A stretch of 64,000 nt of DNA from Alphaproteobacteria bacterium (GTDB lineage Bacteria > Pseudomonadota > Alphaproteobacteria > Rhizobiales > CAJQND01), in NCBI GenBank assembly GCA_024227565.1, contig JAAEUE010000336.1, positions 1 to 64,000 of the forward strand. Direction: 5' to 3'. The notes beneath the pieces are model-generated. The model was given only the letters and a program-made list of their open reading frames with translations, had not been told where the DNA came from and searched no databases. The position numbers and the translations under genes were made by a program. Positions within the stretch are counted from its first letter, which is position 1. Each line of letters starts with the position of its first letter. Below are positions 18,167 to 27,233 of this stretch, piece by piece.

Positions 18167-18975
18167 CGCTTAAGGCACGCATTCTCGGCTGCGGCTCGTC
18201 CGGCGGCGTGCCCCGCATTGGCAATAACTGGGGGGCTTGCGATCCGGCCAACCCGAAGAACCGCCGCACGCGCTGCTCCCTCCTGCTCACCCGTTCTGAT
18301 GGGGAGGGGAACACCAGTGTCTTGATTGACACCGCGCCTGATATTCGCGAGCAGCTGCTTGCGGCAGAGTGCGGCCAGATTGACAGTGTACTCTTCACCC
18401 ATGACCACGCAGATCAGTGCCACGGCATCGACGATCTCAGAGCCTTGGCCCTGATCCAGCGCGGCCGGGTGCCGATTTGGGCCGATGAGGCGACCCGCAA
18501 GACGCTGACCAGCCGCTTTGGCTACTGTTTTCAAGCGCCCGAAGGCAGCCCCTATCCCCCGATCCTGGAAATGCATGCCATCGAGGTTCCTGTCCCGATC
18601 ACCGTGGAGGGCGCAGGCGGCTCCATAGCCGCGCGTCCCTTCCCAGTTGAACATGGTGTGACCCCAACACTGGGCTTTCGTATCGATGGTCTGGCTTACA
18701 CGCCCGATTTGCATAACATCCGAGAGGAGAATGTGGGCGAGCTTGACGATCTGGATTGCTGGATAATCGATGCCTTGCGGCGCACGCGCCATCCCACCCA
18801 CTTCAGTTTGGAACAGGCACTTGCCTGGATTGAGCACGTTAAGCCCAAACGCGCCGTGGTGACGAACATGCACATTGATTTGGACTATGAGACCTTGCGG
18901 GGTGAGCTACCTCCGAATGTCGTTCCGGCCTATGACGGCATGGAGATCGACATCCCTCAGGGCGCAGGCGCCTAG
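18163..18975 (+). CDS. MBL fold metallo-hydrolase, PhnP-like
   Basis: A 270-residue metallo-beta-lactamase fold protein. It begins with the family signature GCGSSGGVPRIGNNWG, followed by CDPANPKNRRTRCS (about 26-39), which is conserved in this group. The metal motif is THDHADQCH (about 78-86), with further ligands at VEHGVTP and TNMHIDLDYE. Relatives include cyclic phosphodiesterases such as PhnP, but no phn genes are nearby, so the substrate is open. It is translationally coupled to tatD through ATGA. Confidence 0.88.
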   Translation: MTLKARILGCGSSGGVPRIGNNWGACDPANPKNRRTRCSLLLTRSDGEGNTSVLIDTAPDIREQLLAAECGQIDSVLFTHDHADQCHGIDDLRALALIQRGRVPIWADEATRKTLTSRFGYCFQAPEGSPYPPILEMHAIEVPVPITVEGAGGSIAARPFPVEHGVTPTLGFRIDGLAYTPDLHNIREENVGELDDLDCWIIDALRRTRHPTHFSLEQALAWIEHVKPKRAVVTNMHIDLDYETLRGELPPNVVPAYDGMEIDIPQGAGA

Positions 18976-19015
18976 CCGATTGCAGGAAACGGAAAATTCC
19001 GAAAGGAGGAGTGAT

Positions 19016-19957
19016 TTGCGTTCATTCTATCCCCATATCGAACCCTACCAAACGGGGATGCTCCCTGTTGGCGATGGTCACTTGGTCTACTACGAGCGCT
19101 CAGGCAAGCAAGGCGGCAAGCCGGTCGTTTTTTTGCATGGGGGCCCTGGAGGAGGAACCTCTCGGGAGCATCGGCGCCTCTTCAATCCTGAGATTTACGA
19201 CATTCTCCTGTTTGATCAACGCGGCTGCGGACGTTCGACGCCGCATGCTGAACTGGAAGCGAACACGACCTGGCATCTTGTGGCTGATATTGAACGGTTG
19301 CGCGTGCTGTGCGACGTCGAAAAATGGCAGGTGTTTGGAGGGTCCTGGGGGTCAACTCTGGCTTTGGCCTATACGCAATCGCATCCCGAGCGTGTGAGCG
19401 AACTGATCTTGCGCGGCGTATACACCCTCACCAAGGCCGAGCTTGATTGGTATTACCAGTTCGGGGTCTCGCAAATGTTTCCAGACAAATGGGAGCGCTT
19501 TCTGGCTCCGATCCCGGAGAATGAGCGCGATGGCCTGATTGCGGCCTACCGCAAACGCCTCACTGGCGCCGACAAAGCAAAGCAACTTGAGGCGGCAGTG
19601 GCGTGGAGTATTTGGGAGGGCGAAACCATCACCCTGTTGCCCAGTGAACAGCTGTCTGTTGGGCATGGTGATGAACATTTCGCGCTGGCATTTGCCAGGA
19701 TCGAAAACCACTACTTTTTCCACGGGGCCTGGTTGGAGGAAAACCAGCTTCTGAACAATGCGCACAAACTACATGGCATTCCGGGAGTAATCATCCACGG
19801 GCGCTATGACATGCCGTGCCCGGCGCACTCTGCCTATTGCCTCCACAAAGCATGGCCGGAGGCTGAGTTTCACCTGGTGGAGGGAGCTGGCCATGCCTTC
19901 AATGAACCAGGCATTCTGGACCGGCTCATTCGCGCAACAGACCAGTTTGGCCAGTAG
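19016..19957 (+). CDS. pip: Proline iminopeptidase
   Basis: A 313-residue alpha/beta hydrolase (peptidase S33) that releases N-terminal proline from peptides. The oxyanion segment HGGPGGGTS, the DQRGCGRSTPHAELEANT block typical of Pip, the nucleophile elbow FGGSWGSTLALAY (Ser near 108), and the late GRYDMPCP and GAGHAFNEPG supply the triad. I start at TTG 19016 because a perfect AGGAGG (19004-19009) lies six bases upstream; a longer open frame running back to 18875 overlaps the previous gene and has no family sequence. Confidence 0.93.
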   Translation: MRSFYPHIEPYQTGMLPVGDGHLVYYERSGKQGGKPVVFLHGGPGGGTSREHRRLFNPEIYDILLFDQRGCGRSTPHAELEANTTWHLVADIERLRVLCDVEKWQVFGGSWGSTLALAYTQSHPERVSELILRGVYTLTKAELDWYYQFGVSQMFPDKWERFLAPIPENERDGLIAAYRKRLTGADKAKQLEAAVAWSIWEGETITLLPSEQLSVGHGDEHFALAFARIENHYFFHGAWLEENQLLNNAHKLHGIPGVIIHGRYDMPCPAHSAYCLHKAWPEAEFHLVEGAGHAFNEPGILDRLIRATDQFGQ

Positions 19958-19974
19958 GTGCGGGGTTCCGGCGA

Positions 19975-21231
19975 TCAGATGCGGAACGGGTCGCGCACGG
20001 GCACGATTTTCACATCGCCATAGCCATTGAAGCGCGTGCTGGTCGCCGTGGAGTAGGCGCCCATAGTGGCGAACTCCAGATAATCACCTTCCTGAACGTC
20101 CGATGGAAGCTCATAAGTGCCCGGCAAACGGTCCAGCGGATCGCAGGTTGGGCCATAAATCTGGAAGGACGCAGGCGCCTGACACTCAGTGCCGTTGCGC
20201 AGCAGGCGAACGGCAGGGCGCAAGCTCGTTTGGGAAAATTCCATCAGCGTGCCGTAGATGCCGTCCTGCAAGAAGACTTCACCCGTGGCCGGGCGCACAT
20301 GCTTGACGGCCACAAGCAGAGACATGCAAGAGCCCACCAAAGCGCGTCCGGGTTCGCACACAAGCGGGGGCACTCTGCCTTTGAAGTGGATACTTGCAGC
20401 GCTCTTGATCGTGTCGAAGTAGGTTTCCAATGCGGGCAGATTATTCTGAGCATATGCCGCCGGAAACCCGCCGCCCACATTTAAGCTGACCAGATCAACG
20501 CCGGCGGCGAGGGAAATTTTGGCCGCAGCAGCGATGTGTTGGCTGTAGGCCTCAGGGTTGAAGCACTGCGAACCTGGATGGAAGGTGAGGGCGGTGGCAA
20601 AACCGGCATCGTGGGCAGCACGCAGCAGGGTCACCGCCTCGGTTTGCGAAGCCCCAAACTTGCTTGAGAAGTCGTGCACCGCGTGGCTGCCTTCCAGGCG
20701 AAAACGGACCACCAGAGTAGTGTCATCAGGGCTGCAGATCTGCCGCAGTTTTTCGAACTCGCCCGCATCGTCGAAGGCAAACTGGCGCACGCCGTAGCGG
20801 CGGTAGGCGGTTTCGATCTCCAGGCGTGATTTTACAGGGTTGTGATAATGAAACTCAGCATCTGCACACTGGGCGCGCACGATCGCCATCTCTTCAAGGG
20901 AGGCAACGTCGAACACGGTCAAGCCTGACTTCACCAGAGCGGCCAGCACCTGCGCACCGTCATTGGCCTTCACCGCATAGGTCACCTCGCCCGGAAAGCC
21001 AGCGAGGAAGCGTTCAGCCTGGGCTGTCAGAATGTCTTGGCTGAAGCAAAGCACCGGATGATGGGGCCGGTGGGCACAGAGCACTTCAACGGTTGAGTTA
21101 TACCCGGCAAAATTGACAGGCGCCGGCTCCACAATGGGTTGCTCAAGCGCAGGGCTGGCCGCAGCAGCAACGGCTTGCGTGTTGCAGGAGTTTGCGCCGT
21201 TTGCGGTGCGTTCGTTTACATCTAAAAACAT
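19975..21231 (-). CDS. Type III PLP-dependent decarboxylase (ornithine/lysine/arginine type)
   Basis: A 418-residue fold III (alanine-racemase-like) decarboxylase. The PLP lysine is in TYAVKAND (about residue 88). HYHNPVKSR, FHPGSQC, LNVGGGFPA and CEPGRALVG are typical of ornithine/diaminopimelate decarboxylases. The C-terminal active-site motif is GPTCDPLD. The family makes putrescine or cadaverine; the shortness and absence of the long DAP-specific insert favour ornithine/lysine. Start ATG 21231 has AAGGA upstream. It is divergent from an Lrp-type regulator across 154 bases. Confidence 0.88.
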   Translation of the reverse strand: MFLDVNERTANGANSCNTQAVAAAASPALEQPIVEPAPVNFAGYNSTVEVLCAHRPHHPVLCFSQDILTAQAERFLAGFPGEVTYAVKANDGAQVLAALVKSGLTVFDVASLEEMAIVRAQCADAEFHYHNPVKSRLEIETAYRRYGVRQFAFDDAGEFEKLRQICSPDDTTLVVRFRLEGSHAVHDFSSKFGASQTEAVTLLRAAHDAGFATALTFHPGSQCFNPEAYSQHIAAAAKISLAAGVDLVSLNVGGGFPAAYAQNNLPALETYFDTIKSAASIHFKGRVPPLVCEPGRALVGSCMSLLVAVKHVRPATGEVFLQDGIYGTLMEFSQTSLRPAVRLLRNGTECQAPASFQIYGPTCDPLDRLPGTYELPSDVQEGDYLEFATMGAYSTATSTRFNGYGDVKIVPVRDPFRI

Positions 21232-21385
21232 GCCGAGGGTCCTTACCATCCAATCTGCCCGGAATGTGCGAGATCCCGATGACGACAAACAGCCGTAAAT
21301 CTGGTGGATTATGCCACAGAGGCCGTTGAAATAACGTAAATCACGTCATAATGTCCGGGTCAGTGGCGAAACAACGGAGCCGACA
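21232..21385. promoter_or_regulatory. Divergent intergenic region between decarboxylase and Lrp regulator
   Basis: The 154-base gap carries an imperfect dyad TAACGT-aaatc-ACGTCA at 21332-21348. It overlaps a -10-like CATAAT (21347-21352) with TTGAAA (21326-21331) only 15 bases upstream. Lrp-type proteins often bind such sites and regulate themselves and a divergent metabolic gene. The spacing of the promoter elements is suboptimal, so the promoter call is weak. Confidence 0.35.
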
Positions 21386-21829
21386 ATGATTCTGACGGAC
21401 AGTGATACAGCTCTGATCAATCATCTGAAGGTGAATGCCCGCGCTTCGGTTTCAGAACTGGCGCGCAAGCTCGGGGTGTCTCGAACCACCGCTCAAGACC
21501 GCCTGACACGCCTGGAAGATCGCGGCATAATTTCAGGTTACACGGTGCGCTTGGGAGCCGGCCACCGGGAAGCCGGTGTGAGCGCCTATGTGATGATCGT
21601 GTTCGAACCGCGCCAGGCGGCATCAATTGTCAAAACGCTCAAGACCTTTTCAGCCATTGAAACCTTGCAATCAGTGAGTGGCAAAATTGACCTAATGGCT
21701 CAGGTCACTGTGGAAACACCGGAAGCTCTCGATATTTTGTTGGATAAGGTGGGTGCCATTGACGGGGTTGTGAGCACGGAATCAGCTCTCGTGCTATCCA
21801 AAAAGCTAGATCGCGGCTTGGCGGCCTAG
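21386..21829 (+). CDS. Lrp/AsnC family transcriptional regulator
   Basis: A 147-residue feast/famine regulator. The N-terminal helix-turn-helix (about 8-50) reads LINHLKVNARASVSELARKLGVSRTTAQDRLTRLE-like in content, and a C-terminal RAM/ACT-like sensor domain (about 65-145) binds small molecules, usually amino acids. The divergent PLP decarboxylase is the obvious candidate target. A Do-type protease gene follows 58 bases downstream on the same strand. Confidence 0.9.
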   Translation: MILTDSDTALINHLKVNARASVSELARKLGVSRTTAQDRLTRLEDRGIISGYTVRLGAGHREAGVSAYVMIVFEPRQAASIVKTLKTFSAIETLQSVSGKIDLMAQVTVETPEALDILLDKVGAIDGVVSTESALVLSKKLDRGLAA

Positions 21830-21887
21830 CACCAACTGCTGTATCAAGACCTGGCGCTCTATGCCCATCTTTCAAGGACCTTTTTAG

Positions 21888-23321
21888 ATGACCATCTGGT
21901 TGCGACTTTTTGCAGTTAGTTTGTTTGTGTTGAACGTGATGACCTTTAGTGGGCAAGCGGACGCGCAGAACAAGGTGCCGTCATCGCGGGCGGAAATTGG
22001 CTTGTCCTTTGCGCCCGTCGTGAAAGAGACGGCCCCCGGTGTGGTCAATATCTACACGCGCAAAATCGTCAGAAACCGGCGCTTCATGCCGTTCGCCGAC
22101 GATCCGATTTTTAAGCACTTTTTTGGCCGTGGCGAAAAGCAGCGCGAGAACACAAGACCACGCAAACGCGTTCAGAATTCACTTGGTTCGGGCGTCATTG
22201 TGGGCGCTTCGGGCATCGTGGTCACCAACGAGCATGTGATTCAAGGCGGCGACGATATCATCGTTGTCCTATCCGACAAGCGCGAGGTGGAAGCAGAGGT
22301 CATGCTGCGCGACCGCCGCACCGACCTTGCCGTGTTGCGCATCAATCTTGAAGGTGAGCGCCTGAAAGCGTTGAAGCTCAGGGACAGCGACACGTTGGCC
22401 GTCGGCGATCTTGTTCTGGCGATCGGCAACCCGTTCGGTGTGGGGCAGACCGTCACCAGCGGCATCATCTCCGCCCTAGGCCGCACAAAAGTATCGCGCC
22501 AGGCCGACTATCAGTTCTTCATTCAAACCGACGCGGCCATCAACCCCGGCAATTCAGGCGGTGCATTGGTGGACATGAACGGCGATCTGGTGGGTATTAA
22601 TACTGCGATCTTCTCGCGCTCGGGCGGGTCACACGGGATCGGTTTCGCCATTCCCGCCAACATCGTGCGCAACGTGATCGACAACGCCATAGCAGGGCGC
22701 GAAAAGGTACGCCGACCATGGGCCGGCGCCAGCTTGCAGGATGTCACAACAGATATTGCAGAATCCTTGGGCTTCTCACGGCCTCGCGGTGCTCTGGTGC
22801 GGGTTCTTCACGAGAAGAGCCCCTTGCGCAAAGCCGGGATAAAGGTGGGTGATCTGTTGCTCGAAATCGGCAAGCGCCGGGTTGAGAACTCCAAGGAGTT
22901 TGCCTCTCGGTTTGCCAATTTGCCTGCGGGCGGTTCGATCCGGGTGCTGTATCAGCGCAGCGGCAAGGCTAAAGCGGTAGATGTCGCCCTTCAGCCGCCG
23001 CCCGAGGATCCACCCCGCAATCTTACCTTGATCAAAGGGTATGGTCCCATGTCAGGCTCAATGGTGGGCAATTTGTCTCCTGCGTTAGCCGATGAGATGC
23101 GCCGCGACCCCCGCGAGGTTGGCGTGATCGTCACCGAAGTGCGGGGCGGGCGCGCCCGGGAAATCGGCTTCAGGCGTGGCGATATTGTCATGGAGGTCAA
23201 CGGGCAAAAAATTGCGCAAGTCCGGGACCTGGAGAAGGTGGTGCGCGAGGCACCAGAGCTCTGGCGCATGGTGATGAAGCGCAACGGGCGGATCATCCGC
23301 TCAAACCTTCAGAGCTACTGA
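21888..23321 (+). CDS. Do/HtrA-type periplasmic serine protease
   Basis: A 477-residue trypsin-like protease with two PDZ domains. A signal peptide (about 1-27, ending GQADAQ) sends it to the periplasm. The triad is His in TNEHVIQ (near 115), Asp in RRTDLAVL (near 145) and Ser in NPGNSGGALV (near 222). PDZ1 covers about 275-370 and PDZ2 about 390-470. Such proteases degrade or refold damaged envelope proteins. A Leu-rich signal and long activation-loop segment (RNRRFMPFADDPIFKHFFG) match DegP/DegQ rather than DegS. Confidence 0.93.
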   Translation: MTIWLRLFAVSLFVLNVMTFSGQADAQNKVPSSRAEIGLSFAPVVKETAPGVVNIYTRKIVRNRRFMPFADDPIFKHFFGRGEKQRENTRPRKRVQNSLGSGVIVGASGIVVTNEHVIQGGDDIIVVLSDKREVEAEVMLRDRRTDLAVLRINLEGERLKALKLRDSDTLAVGDLVLAIGNPFGVGQTVTSGIISALGRTKVSRQADYQFFIQTDAAINPGNSGGALVDMNGDLVGINTAIFSRSGGSHGIGFAIPANIVRNVIDNAIAGREKVRRPWAGASLQDVTTDIAESLGFSRPRGALVRVLHEKSPLRKAGIKVGDLLLEIGKRRVENSKEFASRFANLPAGGSIRVLYQRSGKAKAVDVALQPPPEDPPRNLTLIKGYGPMSGSMVGNLSPALADEMRRDPREVGVIVTEVRGGRAREIGFRRGDIVMEVNGQKIAQVRDLEKVVREAPELWRMVMKRNGRIIRSNLQSY

Positions 23322-23342
23322 AGGTGGATAAGAGGCAGGCAT

Positions 23343-24650
23343 ATGGCCTCTCTGTTTGAAGCTGCGGGAATGGAGGCTGAGGCGCCAAGACCTTTGGCCG
23401 ACAGGCTGCGGCCAGAGCATCTTGGCGAGGTGGTGGGCCAAGACCACCTGCTGGGTGAACAAGGCGCACTCACGCGTATGCTCAATGCGGGCCGGCTTGG
23501 CTCGATCATCCTGTGGGGGCCGCCTGGCACCGGCAAGACCACAATCGCCAGGCTGTTGGCCGGCAAGGTCAATCTTGAGTTCGTGCAGCTCTCGGCAATT
23601 TTCTCCGGCGTAGCAGATTTGCGAAAGGCCTTTGAAACGGCCAAGCAGCGGCGCATGGCCGGGCAGGGCACATTGCTGTTCGTGGACGAGATCCATCGCT
23701 TCAACCGGGCGCAGCAAGATGGCTTCCTGCCCCATGTTGAGGATGGCACCATCATATTGGTCGGCGCCACCACGGAAAACCCGTCATTCGAACTGAACCC
23801 TGCTGTGCTCTCACGCGCGCAGGTGCTCACCTTGAAACGCCTTGACGAGCAGGCCTTGGAACAGCTTCTGCAGAGGGCAGAGGCGCATATGGGCCGGGCT
23901 TTGCTGGTAACTGATGAGGCCCGCGAGTCGCTTTTTGCCCTGGCGGACGGAGATGGGCGCTACGCCCTTAATTTGGCCGAGGAGCTGTTTGCTGCCGTGC
24001 CTGAGGACGCCGAACCGCTGGACCGTGAGGGCCTTTCCAAAATCGTGCAGCGCCGGGTGCCGCTTTATGACAAGGGCCAGGATGGCCATTACAACCTGAT
24101 CTCTGCCTTGCACAAATCTGTCCGTGGCTCAGATGCTGACGCTGCTCTTTACTGGCTCGCCAGAATGCTGAGCGCCGGCGAGGATCCGCTCTATCTGGCG
24201 CGCCGCCTGGTGCGCATGGCCATTGAAGATATCGGGTTGGCAGATCCGGAGGCCTTGGTGCAAGCCAATGCGGCAACACAAGCCTTTCAACTGCTGGGAT
24301 CTCCGGAGGGTGAACTGGCCTTGGCGCAAGCTTGCCTCTATCTTGCAACTGCGCCCAAGTCCAATGCCCAATATGTGGCGTTTAAGGGCGCGATGACCCT
24401 GGCGCGGGACACTGGCTCGGTGGCGCCGCCCAAACACATTCTCAACGCGCCCACCAAGTTGATGAAGGACGAGGGTTATGGTGCGGGCTATGCCTATGAC
24501 CATGACCAGCCCAATGCGTTTTCCGGTCAGAACTACTTTCCCGACGAGCTGGACCGGCCAACGCTCTATGACCCGCCAGAGCGCGGATTTGAACGCGAGG
24601 TGCGCAAGCGGCTGGACTACTGGGCCAAGCTCAGAGGCCAGTCTGGCTGA
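23343..24650 (+). CDS. rarA: Replication-associated recombination protein RarA (AAA+ ATPase)
   Basis: A 435-residue MgsA/RarA ATPase. It starts with the family sequence PLADRLRPEHLGEVVGQDHLLG. Walker A is GPPGTGKTT (about 59-67), Walker B is LLFVDEIHRFNRAQQD (about 113-128), and the sensor region is LVGATTENPSFELNPAVLSR. The C-terminal half has the tetramerisation domain (AYDHDQPNAFSGQNYFPDEL). RarA acts at stalled replication forks and interacts with SSB. The gene follows the protease after 21 bases and is convergent with the LysR gene. Confidence 0.95.
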   Translation: MASLFEAAGMEAEAPRPLADRLRPEHLGEVVGQDHLLGEQGALTRMLNAGRLGSIILWGPPGTGKTTIARLLAGKVNLEFVQLSAIFSGVADLRKAFETAKQRRMAGQGTLLFVDEIHRFNRAQQDGFLPHVEDGTIILVGATTENPSFELNPAVLSRAQVLTLKRLDEQALEQLLQRAEAHMGRALLVTDEARESLFALADGDGRYALNLAEELFAAVPEDAEPLDREGLSKIVQRRVPLYDKGQDGHYNLISALHKSVRGSDADAALYWLARMLSAGEDPLYLARRLVRMAIEDIGLADPEALVQANAATQAFQLLGSPEGELALAQACLYLATAPKSNAQYVAFKGAMTLARDTGSVAPPKHILNAPTKLMKDEGYGAGYAYDHDQPNAFSGQNYFPDELDRPTLYDPPERGFEREVRKRLDYWAKLRGQSG

Positions 24651-24653
24651 GCT

Positions 24654-25544
24654 TCAGCGCTCACCTTTCATGCTGCGTTCCTCGGCCTTCAGGGCATCAA
24701 TCATGAAACCGTAGAATGTGCTTATGCGCACAGCACCGAGCAGGTCTCGGTGTGTGAGCACCCAGAGGCCGGTCTTATAGTCTTTCAACGGCTCACCGAT
24801 GCGCACCAGATCTGGCATTACATCTCCTTGAGCGCAGGGAAGAATGGCGACCCCAAGATTGCGACGGGCTGCATCGCCCAAGGCAAGGAAACTGTCGGCA
24901 GCCATGACGATCTTGGCTTCTGGAACCTCGGCCCGCAACCAGCGCCCGGCGGGTGAACCGGCCATGCTTTCGTCCGGTGCAAGCCAGGGCTGTTCGGCCA
25001 GTGGTGTCTCGCTGTTGGCCGCCCAGAAATCGGCACCTGCGTATAATGCGAAGTAGAAATCGGAGATCCGCTCACCCGTAAGTCGCTCCGGTTCAAAGCG
25101 TGAAGGGCGGATGGCCACGTCCGCGTCGCGCCTGCTAAGGCTCAGAATACTGCTGGTTACCGTGAGTTCGATGGTTATGTTGGGATAGGTCTTTTGGAAC
25201 TTGGCGATATGGTTGCCACAAATGCTGAGCAATACTGAATCCGTGGTCGTAACCCGAATGGTACCCTCAAGCTGAACCTCTGCCCCCGCGATCCGGCGTT
25301 CTAGCCCGGTCACGGTATCTTCAATGGATTGAGCAGCTTGCAACAGTTGCTGACCTTCCTGGCTTAACACGTAGCCCGTGCGCAGCCGATCAAACAGGCG
25401 CAAGCCCTGGCGCTCCTCCAGCGCGTTGATCCGGCGCAGCACCGTGGAATGGTTGACCCCAAGGGTCCGGGCTGCTGCCGAGACTGAGCCTTGCCGGGCG
25501 ACAATCAGAATGTATTGCAGATCTTGCCAATTGATCTTGTGCAT
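24654..25544 (-). CDS. LysR family transcriptional regulator
   Basis: A 296-residue regulator. The winged helix-turn-helix is at about 4-62 (DLQYILIVARQGSVSAAARTLGVNHSTVLRRIN in content), followed by a linker helix and a periplasmic-binding-like effector domain (about 88-290). I start at ATG 25544 (MHKINWQDLQYI) rather than TTG 25565, because all homology-like sequence begins there. It is divergent from cytochrome c' across 108 bases that contain a LysR-like dyad. Confidence 0.92.
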   Translation of the reverse strand: MHKINWQDLQYILIVARQGSVSAAARTLGVNHSTVLRRINALEERQGLRLFDRLRTGYVLSQEGQQLLQAAQSIEDTVTGLERRIAGAEVQLEGTIRVTTTDSVLLSICGNHIAKFQKTYPNITIELTVTSSILSLSRRDADVAIRPSRFEPERLTGERISDFYFALYAGADFWAANSETPLAEQPWLAPDESMAGSPAGRWLRAEVPEAKIVMAADSFLALGDAARRNLGVAILPCAQGDVMPDLVRIGEPLKDYKTGLWVLTHRDLLGAVRISTFYGFMIDALKAEERSMKGER

Positions 25545-25566
25545 GTACGCACAACCATACTGCAAA

Positions 25567-25583
25567 ATTAGCCAATGGTTGAT
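25567..25583. promoter_or_regulatory. Candidate LysR operator between the regulator and cytochrome c'
   Basis: ATTAGCCAATGGTTGAT is an imperfect 17-bp dyad (12 of 17 positions symmetric) with the T-N11-A spacing usual for LysR-type binding sites. It lies 22 bases before the regulator start and 69 bases before cytochrome c'. This is inferred from pattern and position only. Confidence 0.4.
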
Positions 25584-25652
25584 TCAATTTACACAGCCTA
25601 TTTTACCACCTTCGGTATGACGTTCCGGCCAATTCGGACAGGAGGAGTTTGA

Positions 25653-26132
25653 ATGAAACGTATTGCAACAACAGCACTCATGGCGGCAGGTTTGGCGTTC
25701 AGCGCACACGCGGTGTTGGCTGACGGTCATGGCGCTGCTCTGGAAAAGGCCATCAAGGCCCGTAAATCGCTCATGCAGGTCTATTCGTTCAATCTGAGCG
25801 GCTTGGGCGCAATGGCCAAGGGCGAAGCGAAATATGATGCCAAGCTTGCTGCCTCGCTTGCCGGCAGCCTCTCAAACGCAGCCCAAGCCAGCATCGGCGC
25901 CATGTGGCCTCCGGGCTCAGACAGCACGGCCATGGCGGGCAAGACACGAGCGTTGGTCAAGGCCTGGGAAACCTATCCGGAAGTGCAGACCAAGCACGAA
26001 GCGCTTCTGAGCGCGGCGGCGGATCTGGTGAAGGTCGCGGGCAACGGCGCTGAGGGCCTGGGCGCTGCAGTTGGTGCGGTCGGCAAGGCATGCGGTGGTT
26101 GTCACAAGCCGTTCAGAGCACCGAAAAAATAA
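25653..26132 (+). CDS. Cytochrome c prime family protein
   Basis: A 159-residue secreted c-type cytochrome. The signal peptide ends near AVLADG (about 1-23). A four-helix bundle follows, and the single haem site is at the extreme C terminus, CGGCHKPFR (about 147-155), matching the CxxCHxxFR signature of cytochromes c'. These bind NO or CO and can relieve nitrosative stress. A GGAGGAG ribosome binding site precedes ATG 25653. A secreted MBL hydrolase follows after 137 bases. Confidence 0.92.
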   Translation: MKRIATTALMAAGLAFSAHAVLADGHGAALEKAIKARKSLMQVYSFNLSGLGAMAKGEAKYDAKLAASLAGSLSNAAQASIGAMWPPGSDSTAMAGKTRALVKAWETYPEVQTKHEALLSAAADLVKVAGNGAEGLGAAVGAVGKACGGCHKPFRAPKK

Positions 26133-26269
26133 ACAGTTCGGCGGCGGGCAAGTGTTTGTGATTTGTGCTGGAGCAAACCTGCGAGCACTCTTGCCTGCCG
26201 CCAACCCTGAAAACAGACCCTGAGCAACCTGCCTGGGGCAAGAGGGGCGGCGAGCAGAGGAGATGAGTT

Positions 26270-27124
26270 ATGAGACGGACACTTTTCACCCTAATTGCCT
26301 TTCTGATTTTGTCCATCAGCAACGGCGCGATGGCGCAGGAGGTAAAGCGCGACATTGCCCAGATCAAAGGTGATCTCTACCGCTTTCAAAACAACTTTCA
26401 CTATTCGGTCTTCTACGTCACTCCGGCCGGCGTCATCGTCACGGACCCGATCAATGCCGACGCTGCCAAATGGCTGAAGGCTGAGATCAAGAAGCGCTTC
26501 AATCTGCCGATCCGGTATGTGATCTACAGTCACGATCACCGTGACCACAGTGCCGGCGGCGAGGTTTTCGCTGCAGACGGAGCCGTGGTAATCGCCCAGG
26601 AGCGAGCCAAAAGAGCCATAATTGGCGAAAAGCGTCCCACCGCCGTTCCGAATATCACGTTCAACCACAAGATGGATCTGGAGCTTGGCGGCAAGCACGT
26701 GGAGTTGCGCTATCTCGGCAAGAACCATTCGGACAATATGATCGTGATGAACTTTCCGGCCGAGCGGGTCTTGTTCGCGGTTGACTTCATTCCGGTGAAG
26801 TCGGTGGCCTTTAAAACTTTGTCAGACAGCTACATCAAAGGCTGGATCAAGTCGTTGAAACGGGTTGAACGCATGGATTTCGACATCCTCGCGCCGGGGC
26901 ATGGAAAACTCGGCACGAAAGCGGATGTGACGTTGTTCAAAAACTACATGCGCGATCTTCATGGCCAGGTTTTGGCTTCAGCGAGAGCTGGAAAGAGTCT
27001 TGAAGAAACAAAGGCTTCGGTTGATCTTTCAAAGTACAAAGACCTATTCAAGTTTGCCAAATGGTCGCCTCTGAACATCGAAGGCGCCTATGCGCAAATC
27101 CAGATGAATAGGCGGCCGAACTAG
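26270..27124 (+). CDS. Secreted MBL fold metallo-hydrolase
   Basis: A 284-residue zinc hydrolase with a signal peptide (about 1-23, ending NGAMA-Q). The metal motif YSHDHRDHSAGG gives HxHxDH near residues 88-93. Later ligands lie in YLGKNHSDNM and ILAPGHGKLG. It resembles the secreted subclass B-like hydrolases found near sox, PQQ or quinoprotein genes, but none of those is nearby. The start has an AGAGGAGATG context. Substrate unknown; the cytochrome c' upstream suggests a redox or detoxification link, which is inference. Confidence 0.85.
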   Translation: MRRTLFTLIAFLILSISNGAMAQEVKRDIAQIKGDLYRFQNNFHYSVFYVTPAGVIVTDPINADAAKWLKAEIKKRFNLPIRYVIYSHDHRDHSAGGEVFAADGAVVIAQERAKRAIIGEKRPTAVPNITFNHKMDLELGGKHVELRYLGKNHSDNMIVMNFPAERVLFAVDFIPVKSVAFKTLSDSYIKGWIKSLKRVERMDFDILAPGHGKLGTKADVTLFKNYMRDLHGQVLASARAGKSLEETKASVDLSKYKDLFKFAKWSPLNIEGAYAQIQMNRRPN

Positions 27125-27134
27125 AGATTGCTTT

Positions 27135-27161
27135 GGAAGGGCGGGCACGAGCCGCCTTTCC
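27135..27161. terminator. Hairpin between convergent MBL hydrolase and bcp genes
   Basis: GGAAGGGCGG (27135-27144) pairs with CCGCCTTTCC (27152-27161), 10 bp with one G-U and a 7-base loop, 11 bases after the MBL gene stop. No T run follows on the plus strand, so it may be a weak or bidirectional terminator, or an mRNA 3' end stabiliser. Confidence 0.4.
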
Positions 27162-27233
27162 ATCAGCGCGGGCGCTGCCGACCCGAGTTATCACCTTTCA
27201 CGGGTTGGCGTGTCCGCGCCCCTTATTTATGGT

